Assembly (NCBI RefSeq): GCF_000344685.1
Contig: NW_006920414.1
Coordinates: forward strand, 1,482,677-1,546,676
Length of the DNA stretch: 64,000 nucleotides
From: Gloeophyllum trabeum ATCC 11539
Lineage: Eukaryota > Basidiomycota > Agaricomycetes > Gloeophyllales > Gloeophyllaceae
Direction: 5' to 3'
The notes under the pieces were generated by a model. The model was given only the letters and a program-made list of their open reading frames with translations, did no database searches and had not been told where the DNA came from. Positions 32,594 to 46,458 of the stretch are shown here, piece after piece. Numbering within the stretch: the stretch's first letter is position 1; each line of letters starts with the position of its first letter. The position numbers and the translations under genes were made by a program.

Positions 32594-33239
32594 ATTTGCC
32601 CTGGTGCTTCTGTTGACGTAGATCGTCTATGTATATATACCTGCTGAACTCATAATATTCTACTGTAAACATCACTGCGGAAGATCAACTGAATGAAGAA
32701 AGTCGTCCACTGACATCACGAGACTTTGCCACACTCCGTTCTCCTGTGGACGATGCCGTGTATAGGTTTGCAAGGGAACTATGACTCGCAGGGGAGGTCA
32801 TACAGTCGTCATGAGTGTCTGCACCCGAGCTTCACCATGGGAGCAGCATCAGCAGAACCCGCGATATTCATAGCACGGAGGGGAAGGAACCTGGTAGAAA
32901 GCCCTTGGCACGATCTCTCCGCTACGCTGGTTTCGAAGGCTGGACGTCGCGTTCTCCGTACCTATGTATAACCGGGCGGAGGGTGGTGCGGCCCGGAGAT
33001 GCTGTGAGACGACAAGATTGCGCGGGAAGGTGAAGACGTGGTTGGAAGAGGGGAGAAATGCCGGCTCGCCTTTCTGAAGGGGATATCATCTCGAAACGGC
33101 TCCTTCATCCCGGGACGATCTTGACATTCTGGATCATCGTGCCAGGGCGGTCCCGGATGTGAGGAGAGCGGGACGAGGACACGACGATAAATCAAGATAC
33201 AGAAACCATACAAATCTAGTAGGGCTAGACAGCGTCTGC
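32594..33239. other. Intergenic region downstream of the peptidase gene
   Basis: No gene or clear repeat unit recognised. Confidence 0.4.
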
Positions 33240-34200
33240 TTCGACGGACATTGAGAGAAGCGGGACGACGTCCAAGCACATGGGCGACACCCCGCCTGTC
33301 TCGATACCGCTCGCGTGGTGTACGGAGAAGAAAACAAATGAGGGCACTGCCAACCGCCAAGGAAGCGAGGCGTGGCCTACACCGGACGGTCTCGCAGGTT
33401 ATCATCGTAGATACGAAAAGGACAACAGCGCCCCGCAAAGCACCCCCGCTTCGACGGACGTCGAGAGCGGGCGAGCGCATTGTCGACCACTGTCCCTATC
33501 TCAACGCCGCAGTTCGGGTCGGCATGCTGCAAAATGAAAGAAGACGGACTTGAGAGACGTGGATGATTTCCAAGCCGTCAGGGTGCAAGAGACCCCGCCG
33601 TTCGGGCAGCGGCATATACGACGGGAATATCGTGAACCGTGAAAAGGATGCCACCGCGTCGAGGAGCGCTGAGAAGGGGAGCGCCTCGCAGACCCCGGGA
33701 GCGGTCCCCGCCTTCTCCGCATCGCGGCATGCAAGAGACGACAGCGAACACCTTTGAAAGACCAGATACCCCCACTTCGACATGTACAGACGTCGAGAAA
33801 AGGCGAAAGGACCGGGAACTACCGTTATCCCTTTCGCCTTGTCTCGACGCCGCTCAGGCGATGGTATCCCGTTTTGACATTCTGGGAAGAAAAGCAGAGT
33901 GGACGAACGTCGAGAGAAGGGTCGGAAATTCCAACCTCATCCGCGTTGTCTCGACGCGGGGCACAAGTAGGATGTCGCAGGCACGGAGTACCAGCGCTAG
34001 TGAGCGCCGCAGTGGGCAGATCCAATACTCACAGCCTGCTCGCACCCTGACGAGACAGGAACGCGGCAGGAAGTCGCCGCAGCCACGGCGAGGGACGCCG
34101 ACAAGTGCCGGAAGCAGCCAATACCCGCGGTACGTGTCGACGTCGCTCGCTCGCGTGGTGGTACCCCGAGACGGCGCGATGTTGGGAAGAGAGAGAGATC
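33240..34200. repeat. Field of diverged repeats with inverted GTCGAGA / TCTCGAC arms
   Basis: Related modules start near 33241, 33451, 33543, 33777 and 33900, with weaker traces near 33646 and 34082. The common plan is GACGGAC-GTCGAGA, a 30-40 base spacer, TCTCGACGCCGCTC, then a purine-rich end such as gggaagaaaagcag. Spacing is about 90-210 bases. The module ends are reverse complements, so several can fold into hairpins. Copies differ too much for a recent satellite. Short frames on both strands give Arg-rich products with no family resemblance. Confidence 0.55.
33791..33849. repeat. Near-perfect hairpin inside the repeat field
   Basis: Left arm 33791-33810 and right arm 33830-33849 are reverse complements with one mismatch, separated by a 19-base loop. 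A shorter arm pair of the same type is at 33908-33915 and 33949-33956. Confidence 0.8.
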
Positions 34201-34545
34201 GAACACAAAGTGTGGAGGCTGAGATACCAGAAGCAAGAGATGGAGATACTCATCTGCGCGAAGTGGCGTATTGCTAGGACGGCGTGAGGGCCTGCAATTT
34301 GGGATGGGAGGGCCCCGTTGGCTTCGAATAGAATATGGGCCCTTAGTAGGCGGAGGGAGGTAGGGGAGTGAACCGCAGACGACCGTGGTACTCGAGAGGA
34401 CCGCCGGGCATTTATACCTTTCGCGACCGGATTCCCCGAAGTAAGCATCCGCTTCCAGTTTCAAGGATTATAGAAGGACAAGACTCTATAATACAGCAGG
34501 GAGGACAACACCAATGAGAACAGTAAAACACGGGTACCTCGGGGG

Positions 34546-35163
34546 CTACGACTGGAAGCGGCGCATCGTCTGGATCTCGGCGAGGAGCGCGTTGAGCCGG
34601 TCGTCGTCGATCTTGACGAGGCTGGTTTCGTGTCAGCACACAGCAAGAAGACAGAGGCAGAGGATGGGAGAGAGGTACCTGGGGATGATGCTTTTGGCCT
34701 CTTCGGCGTCTGCGGGGCAGAGGTTCGCGATCTGCGCGGTTTCGAACTGGGTGAGGAGGGGTTCTCGACGGAGCGTTCTGCGCGTGCAAGTCCATTATAA
34801 GCATGGAAATAAGATGAAGGGAAATGCGTACTCTCGGACGGCGCTCGCAGCTTCGGTCGTGTTGAATTTCGCAAAGGTCTTGACGTATTCGAGGGTTTTG
34901 TTGTAGACACTGGCGCAGAGGTCAGGGTAGGGTGGGGTGGTGTAGGAGGGACAAACATACGCGGTATCTGGCGCGTCCTTGTCGCGATTCTCGAGGAGGT
35001 ACTTGACTTCGGAGATGAGAAGACAACCCGCGTTGTTGAATGCTGGTTTCGCGGATGAGGAAGGGAAGACGGGAGAGAAAGAGAAGAACGTACCTGGCCC
35101 TAGCTTCAGAACGGACGCGTCCTCGTCTTCCGCCTGAGGTCGATGTCTGAGTCGGGTCGTCAT
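34546..35163 (-). CDS. RPB4: RNA polymerase II subunit Rpb4, 134 aa
   Basis: Five exons, 35163-35094, 35042-34961, 34909-34832, 34777-34679 and 34621-34546; all phases close and the length is typical for fungal Rpb4. The sequence follows the family in order: FNNAGCLLISEVKYLLENR, VYNKTLEYVKTFAKFN, REPLLTQFETAQIANLCP, ADAEEAKSIIPSL, and DDDRLNALLAEIQTMRRFQS at the end. Rpb4 pairs with Rpb7 to form the stalk of RNA polymerase II, which binds nascent RNA and helps initiation, export and decay. The short acidic N-terminus (QAEDEDASVLKLGP) is usual for this subunit. The start shares a 776-bp divergent region with xylulokinase. Confidence 0.9.
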
Positions 35164-35853
35164 GATGTTAGACGGTTAGCAGTGTGGCGCGAGCACAGAA
35201 CCGAGAGGTGATCGGGAGAGTTGCTCAAAATTCCCAGGGTTGTGGCATAAGGACCCCGGAGCCCTGGCAGGTAGCCTGATATAGAAGGCAAGTAACCAAA
35301 GAGAGATATGTCGGGATCGCTCCTCTGACACGACTTCTTCCGCTGTTACCCATTGCTTGTGAAGGGATTGCAACTCTCCTTCCATCCTTCTAGTTCCTTT
35401 TTCTATATCCTCCGTGCTGCTTTCCCTCCTGACTTGCGGCGAGGTCATGCAAGTGCCTTTGCATTTTCGCCGATCGGTCACCATACCAGTGCCGAGCGCA
35501 TCTGGGTAGATGTGGACCCAGGGAACTGGACCCACGCATCCCAAGTCGAGTGTGGACTCGTGCAGCCTCCGCCCTGGCGGAACTGAACTGCAGGCTGGAG
35601 AGAGATGTGCCGTCGAGCCAATGAGGAGCTGAGTGATCCGCGCCGGCTTCCCTTCTCTTCCCCAGCCAATCACCCCGCACCGCGCCTTCTGGCCCAGGCT
35701 CCCCCGCGCGCATTTCCCCAGGGATTCGCCGCGCGGGACCGGGCCGGAGCAGCCAGTGCTCTCGATCTTTCTCTGGACAGTGGCTGAGACGCGTCGCGGA
35801 CTGGCTGAATACTCGCCATGCCTCTGCTGTCAGGCCCAGGGCCGCACCCGCTT

Positions 35854-35860
35854 TATAAAT
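35854..35860 (+). promoter_or_regulatory. TATA box of the xylulokinase gene
   Basis: tataaat lies 80 bases before the ATG at 35940, followed by a CT-rich leader. Confidence 0.55.
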
Positions 35861-35939
35861 CCCCCAGCCCGCCCCCCTTTCCCCGACTTTCCGCGTTCCC
35901 CCCCACTCTGCTAGCACCCTCGCATTCCGCTCGCACACA

Positions 35940-38010
<2,071 letters not shown>

Positions 38011-38184
38011 TGAGGGTCAAGGTTATACGTTAATGAGTCTTCAGTGTGGTTATCTTACGGACGGCTTCACGGTAATGATAGAAAGCATAGTTGGTTCCTC
38101 TCGTTTCTCCGATTATATAGACTGCACATACACAAATGTACAACATCCAAGCAATAAATACCATGTCTTTCCATCACTACGGGG

Positions 38185-39478
38185 TCAGCACGCATACTCC
38201 CATGGCATACGCTCCGGAGGTACAAGACTGGTCCGCACACCCAGCGAACCGACACTCCACTTCCACGGCCGCTCCCACGCTTGCCCCATCTTGACCTTCC
38301 CCCTTGCGAACTGCACATGCATCCGATGCAGCCGCCAGCGGTTGCGCACATGCAGGTCCTCCCGGCGCAGGAATGCCAGCAGGTACTTGCGCCAGTCCCG
38401 CCCGGGCTGCCCGCAGAGCCTGCGCGCGTCGGACGGGTGCGCGAGCGCGCCGTTTGGCCAGAGGTCCCAATCACCCGGACTCGCGGGGAGCATCCACCCG
38501 GACTCCCAGGCGATGCGCAGGAAGAGGTCTTGCCGCCGGGCGAGGATCGAGGAGTGGAAGTAGCGGCTTACTTGGATGAGCGAGAAGAGCGTTGCTGTGG
38601 CCTCTACCAGGCAAGGCAGGACCACGTACGCGGGGTCGGCCATGAGTAAGGAGGCATATTCCTCCTCCGCGTGGTGGTGAACCAGCTTGTCGAGGATGAT
38701 GTCGAGCAGTTCGGGGGTTGTGAGAACCCTGAGACAGGCCGTGGAAACTGCTGGGACATGTGATATGAAGCGCTGGGGGACCACTACGGGAGGAGCAATC
38801 GGGAGGACGGTTGGTCTGGCCAGTAGCCACATGCAATCTAGGAGCTCTGTACAGGGCACAGTGCCGAGTGTTATACGCTCGAAAGCGTCCGCAGAGAATT
38901 TTCTGGCACTGCCGGCCATATCGTAATACTCGATACACCGTATTAGCCCGGTGGCATCTTTACAATAGACGCGGTTGCGGGGGGCAAACAAGGAAGACCA
39001 GAGCTGACGAGGGCTAAGGCGGAGGCGATGGCATACAAGGCTCAGGCATCCGCGGTGCACGAAGAGCCATTCACTGGCGCCAGCATGCCGCCGCGAGTGG
39101 TCGACACCGTCAACTGTGATCATATTTCCGTGGTACTTGCTTTCGTGCGAGATTAGGCGTGGATTGATGAACGATTCAGAGTTGAGGTATATGCGCCTAC
39201 CATTTGCCTGAGACATGGTTCGGAAAGCCTGGGTTCACGGAGACCCAATCTGCCCAAAACTTCCCGTCAGCCTCAGATATCTCCGTACTCAGTTCTGTCG
39301 AGTTTGAAAGCACGGGCACAGGAGTATATGCAGTATCTGCATCGTCAGACCAGCAGTTTTCGAGGAAGCGGAACCTCTCAGACACGGGATCGAATAGAGG
39401 ACCAGCACTTTCGGTTACAACGTCTTCATGTCTAGAAATTGGAGCCACAGCGAAGCCTACGCACCATAAGCCACACAT
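38185..39478 (-). CDS. Basidiomycete F-box-like protein, 418 aa
   Basis: The C-terminal 343 codons (39216-38185) are one clean frame. Upstream, a second frame (from MCGLWCVGFAV at 39478) continues DGKFWADW and can be joined by a 37-nt intron (39244-39208) to ANGRRIYLNSES. This agrees with the order seen in an expanded Agaricomycete family: CGL/CW start, ADW, RIY-[LV]-[NS]E, LISHES, RHAGASEWLFVHRGC. The next section PELLDIILDKL is F-box-like, and the end (DWRKYLLAFLRREDLHVRNR, RLHRMHVQFARGK) is the conserved tail of the family. Such proteins may recruit targets to SCF ubiquitin ligases; no partner is known. The intron is unusually short, so a frameshift or a start at 39216 remain possible. Confidence 0.6.
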
Positions 39479-40282
39479 CAAGTCCCGAGGGGTCTGCCAC
39501 GGCGAGGATACCTGGGCGCCATAGGGGAGGTAGGGGATCCAGGACATCTGTTTTGCACCCAAGTTTGCAATGGGTCGCAACCCGTAGGGGGAACAGCAAG
39601 AGCAGATAGGCGCAAGATAGGCGTTGTGCTAGCCATAGACTCCACAGTATCCATATAAGACTTCTTTGATGAGAGGCGCAGCATCAGACCTGCTGCGTGT
39701 ATCCCAGGGAGTAGAAATGGCAGTGCAGAGGGAGGGAACGCTCAGCACTGCTTCCAGCGCCGTCTCGGACATATTCCAGGATCCAGAACTTGTAAGCACG
39801 CTGGATAGCCCAACGCATGTATATATCTGCCCAGGCTAAATGTCATTTCTTGAGAGTTCCCTGGGATGATTGGTGGGGGAGGACTGGTGTGAGATGGGAG
39901 CATGCCAGGAGATCAAAGCCTATCAATTCTCATACGATTTGGTGCATGAGAACATGGACCCGGAACAGAATCAGTCAAATATGCCGGACACTGACTGCAG
40001 ACGATGCATTGTTTTGTCGAAGTGCAAGAAACCTCCGTTAGATTGCTGCACGCCTGCAGAGCGGACAAAGAGCGGAGGTAGCAAAGACAGCTCGGGAGGC
40101 AGACCGATAGGTCCGGCTCCGGAGACGCGAAACAGCCAAAGTCTGCCATAACCGGATGCCGGGTGGTCTCGAAGGTTCCGGGGGCCGAGAGCGAAGGACA
40201 GTGCCATTTATACACATTGCATGCCTCGATTAGCGTGGTCCCATTTCCCTCCCCGCCGCTGCTGGACTGTCGGACGGCCACC
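39479..40282. other. Intergenic, divergent promoter region
   Basis: Lies between the F-box-like gene (reverse) and the MTHFR gene (forward). No gene recognised. A TATA-like catttatac at 40204-40213 is about 75 bases before the MTHFR ATG. Confidence 0.4.
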
Positions 40283-42493
40283 ATGAAAATCAGCAAGAAA
40301 ATCGAGCAGGCGCAGAAGGAGAACAAAATTTGGTGGTCGTTTGAGTACTTCCCTCCTCGGACGGCTCAGGTGCGTCTCCCTTTAGTGCTGATGCGCGGTT
40401 AAACCTATGTACCTCCAGTCTCTTATCATGCATTCCGAAGGGCCTCCAAAACCTACTGGATCGCATAGAGCGCATGCGCGCGTTAGGCCCTGAATTCGTA
40501 GACATTACATGGTGAGTGGCTGAAGTCAGTGCATCGGGGAAGAGAGTGCCAGTGGCTGATCTACCCTCAAAGGAATGCCGGTGGCCGGACCTCCGATCTC
40601 ACTTCTGAGCTGGTTAAGACATGTCAAAAGATTATTGGTATAGAGACCTGCATGCATCTGACATGCACGAACATGCCCAAGGAGAAGGTGGACATCGCGT
40701 TGCGGGTAAGTGCATAGCGTAGTATGATATAACTACACGTACTGACTGCCGATGCAGGAAGCCAAACAGCACGGATGCCGAAATATCCTAGCACTCCGTG
40801 GCGACCCCCCAGTAGGCCAGGACGAATGGGAAGCTGTGGAAGGTGGCTTCCGCCACGGGATTGACCTCGTGCGACATATCCGCAAGGAATACGGCGACTA
40901 CTTCGGCATAGCTGTCGCCGGATTCCCTCAGCACGTCCGCCTTCCCCCAGACGAATTCGAGTTCGAGCTCAAATGCTTGAAGAACAAGATCGACGAAGGC
41001 GTAGACTTCATCATGACCCAGATGTTCTACGACGTCGACATCTTCATCGACTGGGTAAAAGCCGTACGAGCTTATGGGATCACGATCCCTATTGTACCTG
41101 GTGTCAATCCTATTCAAACGTGGAACGGCTTCATGAAGTCGACTGCGCTGGCTAGGACAACTATTCCGCAGTGGTTGCTGGACTTGCTCGAGCCTCACAA
41201 GAACAACGACGAAAAGGTCAGGGAAATCGGCGTCAAGGTCGTCGCAGATATGTGCCGGAAAATTCTGCAGGCGGATATCGGGATTAGAGGGTTCCACTTC
41301 TACACCATGAATCTAGAGAAAGCGACGAGAATGCTGCTGGAGGAGCTGCAACTTGTTCCTCGGGTTGAAACCATTAAGCCATTACCCTGGCGGCAGGTGA
41401 GTCTTGTCATTATGTGTCATTGAATTCTCCGGCTGACTTGCCCTCCCAAGTCTCTCACACCAACCCGGAGAAACGAGACGATCCGGCCTATATTCTGGGC
41501 AAACCGCACCAAGTCCTATCTATCCCGCACAGAGAACTGGGATGAATATCCCAACGGTCGGTTTGGCGATTCACGGAGTCCAGCTTATGGCGAACTTGAC
41601 GGCTATGGCATATCACTGAACAAAACTGTATGTCTATTTGATCGATTCTTCAACCCAGGACTCATTGTACATGCAGAAAGAGGAAGCCGCGAAATTATGG
41701 GACCACCCGACCAAATTCGAGGATGTGGCAGCCCTATTCAGGGACTTCTGTCGAGGCAAACTAGCCGCTCTGCCGTGGTCCGACTCGCCCCCTTCCCCCG
41801 AGACTACCGTGATCGCGGACAAGCTGGCGAAGTTGAATGAGCTGGGCTTCTTGACGATCAACTCTCAGCCCGCTGTGAACGGCGCTCGGAGCGACGACAG
41901 GCGATTCGGGTGGGGCCCCAGTAACGGCTATGTCTATCAGAAGGTTAGTAGTACTCCCACCAGGGTTTGGTGGGCTGCATGAAATCTAACCGGTCATGCA
42001 GGCTTACCTCGAGTTCTTCGTCTCCCCTGAACTTCTCGCTATGCTTCTTCCCTACATAGAGCGAGACCCCAATATCACCTATCACGTAATCAATAAGACT
42101 GGCGACCTGAGAACGAACACCCACTCCGAAGGTCCAAATGCTGTCACGTGGGGTGTCTTCCCGGGCAAGGAGATCGTACAGCCCACCATCGTCGAGGCAA
42201 TCAGCTTCATGGCCTGGAAAGTAAGTGTCAATTTTCGATGGGAGGAACCAAGACCAGTATTGATCCTTAATGTCTGCTAGGATGAAGCATATGAGTTAGG
42301 ACACCAGTGGGCTAGACTCTACGAACCTGATTCGCCGACACGCAAGCTAATATCCGAGATTATGGACACCCACTACCTCATGAACGTTGTCCACAATGAC
42401 TTCAAGTCCGAGGACGCCATATTCGAACCCTTCTTCAAAGCAGGCGAGCAGTACGCTGCGAGCAAAGCCAATGGTACGGTTAATGGACGCTAA
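40283..42493 (+). CDS. MET13: Methylenetetrahydrofolate reductase, 601 aa
   Basis: Eight exons, 40283-40369, 40441-40511, 40573-40705, 40758-41396, 41451-41627, 41677-41943, 42002-42220 and 42281-42493, all in phase. The N-terminal TIM-barrel starts KIWWSFEYFPPRTAQGLQNL with the catalytic Glu of FEYFPP. It continues GPEFVDITWNAGGRTSDL, MHLTCTNM, HGCRNILALRGDPP (FAD and folate site) and DFIMTQMFYDVD. The C-terminal regulatory domain has [33 protein letters not shown] and NAVTWGVFPGKEIVQPTIVE, as in eukaryotic MTHFRs that respond to S-adenosylmethionine. The enzyme reduces 5,10-methylene-THF to 5-methyl-THF for methionine synthesis, in the cytosol. Yeasts have two paralogues, MET12 and MET13; the symbol is by analogy. 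Confidence 0.92.
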
Positions 42494-42878
42494 TATCTTG
42501 TAGCATAGATAGATTACTGCTTCTTCTCTTGCTTTGCGCACGCTATCGGGTTCAACCCCCGCTGTCTTATTAGTATTTCCTCTTTACGCTTCATTTATCA
42601 TCAACTCGTCGCACTGTCTTGCATCAACTGCATCTTACCCATCTGTACTTCATATCACATACCACACCTCATTGCATCAACTGCATATATAGTCGTATCA
42701 CAGTCGAATCGATCATAATAACACATCGCTTGGGCCCAAGATGAAACGTAGTCCAATAGATAATCAACAATATCCTAAGTTATCCGTCATACAGGTCAGA
42801 GAAGAAAAAGTCCGTATTTGTGGGCGGTGGACCTGCCACCAGTCCGCTGGGTATATCCACTTTCTCACCGGTTAAATC
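42494..42878. other. Convergent 3' region between MTHFR and ELMO genes
   Basis: AT-richer 385-bp spacer holding the 3' ends of two convergent genes. Two copies of the word gcatcaactgcat occur at about 42622 and 42674. No gene. Confidence 0.5.
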
Positions 42879-45789
42879 TTAAGGAAGCATCAATCCACGA
42901 ATCAAAGCAGCTTGTGAGGAAGACATACCCAGTAGTTTGATCTTTAGCCCAATATCAGTCAAAGCTTTGACAAATCCTGCAGTCTCTTGGGACGCGACGT
43001 GGCCGCCATCTCGTCGAAGCATGTTCAGGCCATCAGTCCAATCCGCCCACCTTGACTGATCGGGCGCGATCTGGTCCGCGAGGGAACTGCCGTCTGCCGT
43101 CAAGAGCGAGAAAGATAATGGCGAGGGTGAGACAGGTGAAGTTGGAGGGAGATCATTCTGGTCACGGAGAACGTTTGGAGGGGCGGCGCAAGTACCGGTG
43201 GCGATCTCGGTGATGTTGGAGATGTCAATCCGGTCAGGGAGGTCTTCAAGGCCATTTCGGACCGGAAACTTCACTGTGCTATCCACATAGTGGAGATATT
43301 TTTGGCCGTTGTCCTAAAGACAGAGTCATAAATATGATTGTAGGTGGCGTATAGAGTACCATACCAGTCTCATGAATCGCCAAGGGCGTGTAGGCCTCCG
43401 TGCCGCATCCCGAGAGACTGGTGAGTTGAGCGGGATGGCGTTCACGAACCATGAACCTTGTAGGAGACACTGAATCCGCTGTTGACGCACGAACTCATAT
43501 GACTCCTTGTAGAGTTTCGCGCTCAGATTCCTAAGCATGACGTGAGATCATACTCAATAATGACTATATGCGATAAGCCTAACCGCATGGGAGCCTTGCT
43601 CATCAGATCATCCTCCATCTCGAGTTCTTTCATCTGTCGGTCTCTCACGGCACGGTACTCGGAATCCAGGAAATCATGTTCGACTTCATGCCACGGACGC
43701 ACGTTCTCTAGTCGTAAAGCCACTTTGACTCTGTGACATGAGCATGAGATCCACACCACGGCGCAGGCTCGATAAACTTACTGGCTCCGTGTTAGAGCGA
43801 CCACGCGAGGGAAATCGTCAGCGGCGGCTCCACTCTCGGACCACATCCGTAGGAAGAAGGTCAACGCTAGAGCATGAACCTTGTGGAAGTTAAGGAAGAA
43901 AGGTTGGAAGGTAGTCGACGTCGAGTCTGAGGAGGGGCATGGGTATCGAGAACGAGTCGGCGCTTAAGAGTAGACTCACATCCAGGTGCGAAGATCGCCC
44001 AATGTTCTGATAAAAGCTCGACTATCTCATTGGAAGCCCTGGCAATCGGACATCGGCGTTCTTCAGGCCGACTGATCTGCTCCAGGACCATCTGCATGAT
44101 CATATCAGCATTGCCATTCTTTGAATAGTAAGAAGCAATCACCTTGGAGAACGTTTCCGGATCACTTTTCACAAATTGTTTCTGGCACAGGTCACTAAGA
44201 CAGTAGACTACATCACGAAAGTCCCACTCACCAGACAATCCAGCCCCAACACACCCGCATCTCGGAATTCATGCGTAATGTCTTCGCTCCCAAAGCCCAG
44301 TAACCGCCATTTGAGCGGCTGGCCTTCCTCGTCGATACCTTCTTGTAATTTACTGGCGTTCCAGATGTATTTCAGGGCTGAAGCATGCGAGTGCTCCATT
44401 TCCGGCTCCACCAGAGTGGTTTTCTTTCGATATGTGACCCTGATCATGTTAGCTTGGAAGTCGAGAATGCAAGACGTGAGGTCCTCAATAGTATGAGAAG
44501 ACATGAGACGCTTGATACAGGTGTAAGCAGAGAGCATGGTCGGAGAACCACAGAGACGTACGATGACCGCCTTCCGCACGTTAAGCTTCTCGAGCTCATT
44601 CACAAACTCCTCCCATCTCGCGTCAGTGGCATGAGCCAATAGCGAGTTGATTAACATCATGCTATGCGGACTCAGTCTATGGTCCAAAAGGTCCAATGAG
44701 GAATTAGCCTTACCTATACAAGACCATAGACGTATCGGCATTCCCGACCCTATTGACGACGGTCTCCAAGAGTCCCTTCTCCTTACGCATCTGTTCAAAG
44801 ACCACGTCGAAACCATAGCGGTAGACGCTGCCAGGCGGCAGCGACGGTGGACTCCGGCTCGAGCTTGCCATGAGTGGTCCGGGCGCACTGTGTGGGTCCG
44901 CTTCTACGAGCTTCTTCAAGATCGCTGTTGCTGGACGACAGACGTTGATGAGAGACTGAGGTGAGGACAGGATCTGCACCACTCTGAAGATGAATGTGTG
45001 TTCGAGGTTGGACCAGCCGTAGTCGAGATCCATGAGGTTTTGCATCGCGAGCAATGCATACTAGCGAGAACATATATCCTTCATTCCGTGTGCAGGAAGG
45101 GCGTGATAGGACTTACAGCAAGGGTGTTGCCGTGGCTAACGGAGATCACGTCGATTAACTCTGACAGTCCATCGCGCTGGAGGAATTCATTCGCAAATTG
45201 TTCTTCCTACATATAGTGATACAGGCGTTAGAACGGCTATCTCTACAGAAAGCGAATGGCCGCACTCTGATGAACTTCTGGAGCGAAAACAATGTTTTTC
45301 GCAGCGTTCTCTCATCTCTCAAGCTCAACTTTTCGACTATCTCCGCGGCTTCCAAAGTTGGCGAGTTGACCAACCTGGGAGGGAATAAATAGCATGTGAG
45401 GTTAACACCATATTGCCATGGGATATTCGTGCGCCAGCGTGCTATGCACCGGAATTAGATACGCACTTCAAGGGTACTTTGGCTTTGATCTTCTTCCGTA
45501 GGTTATCGTTCGTCACCAACTCGTCCGTCTCATCTCGCAGAGCAAACATAGCGGGAGGATCCCTGATTTGTAGGTTAATGCATAATTGTCTAATAACATC
45601 GTCGACTGTCAAGGTTGGCTCGATGCGAGCTCGTACTGTGACTCCATCCTTCGTCGTTACGCTGTTTGTCGGGACAAGAAGGGATTTCGGGCGGGGTGCA
45701 CCATTGGTACCGGTATGACTGGTGGCGTTTGGACGTGCGTCGTATCCGTTGGGCACGGAATGGTTCGTTCCGGAGGCGTAAGAGGTCAT
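42879..45789 (-). CDS. ELMO/CED-12 family protein, 785 aa
   Basis: Eleven exons, 45789-45467, 45374-45266, 45206-45117, 45060-44714, 44676-44562, 44510-44232, 44181-43980, 43926-43782, 43730-43584, 43530-43365 and 43313-42879. All phases close. Order of parts: an N-terminal ubiquitin-like region (VDDVIRQLCINLQIRD), armadillo-type helices (LQRDGLSELIDVISVSHGNT, LAYALLAMQNLMDLDYGW), the ELMO core (MMLINSLLAHATDARWEEF, LGFGSEDITHEFRDAGVLGL, HWAIFAPG, FHKVHALALTFFLRMW), then a C-terminal PH-like domain with LLQGSWFVNAIP and WRFMRLDNGQKYLHYVD and a final Pro-poor helix. In animals and amoebae ELMO pairs with DOCK proteins to activate Rac in actin remodelling and engulfment. Here it would act in Rac-dependent polarised growth; a DOCK partner is not in the window. 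Confidence 0.88.
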
Positions 45790-46458
45790 GTAAAGTTAGT
45801 TGCGATGGTTGGATATGTTAATTGGAGTGATTCGATATTGCAGCTGTCAGCAGATGTCAGCGCACGGCGGCGTCGATACGAGGTCAGAAAGGAAGACATA
45901 GATCAGAAAGTGCGAAGCAACATCTCGTGTACGTACAAAGCGTACTCAGACTGACGTGCAAATATGTGACACAATTCATCACAAAAGCTACAGCTGGAAG
46001 AAGATATCCCAATGCTACGTACCTGGCTTGTACTTCGCTGGTCAGGGTTCCCAAAGCACGTCCTTCCGAGTCGACGTCCCGAGCTAATCGCGCGATACCC
46101 AGGTTCAGAAAGGATAGGTGGGGGTATATGAGAGAGGCCACAAGTCTTAGAGCAGAGGTGGCGACGAGGGATGGAAGGTATACACAGCGAAACAGTCGGA
46201 TAGCGGTACAACAAGGGAGTCCGTGGAAATTGATCGGAAATGAAACGCGATCCCTATTATACAGCCACCGACGACCACGCCTTCGCCCCATGGACCACGA
46301 CTGTATACATGTATTACTTGGACTGTGCACTATAATAGGTCCCTCTTGTAGGTCAGAGAACCACGCTTGCGGCTTCCTATTGGGAACAGACCGCATCTTA
46401 GACGCTCAACGTACTGTATTATATATCGCCAATTCAGCTTGGATTTTCAGTTCAATTC
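45790..46458. other. Divergent promoter region between ELMO and BTB genes
   Basis: No gene recognised. An AT run tattatatatc at 46418-46428 lies about 30 bases before the BTB gene ATG. Confidence 0.45.

Noticed and set aside
33639..34277. 212-codon forward frame in the hairpin repeat field
   Set aside because: Composition is Arg/Ser-rich and follows the repeat modules; no conserved segment and no supporting splice structure.
39913..40326. 137-codon reverse frame with hydrophobic start overlapping the MTHFR promoter
   Set aside because: It overlaps exon 1 of MTHFR in antisense and has no signal or domain beyond chance hydrophobics.
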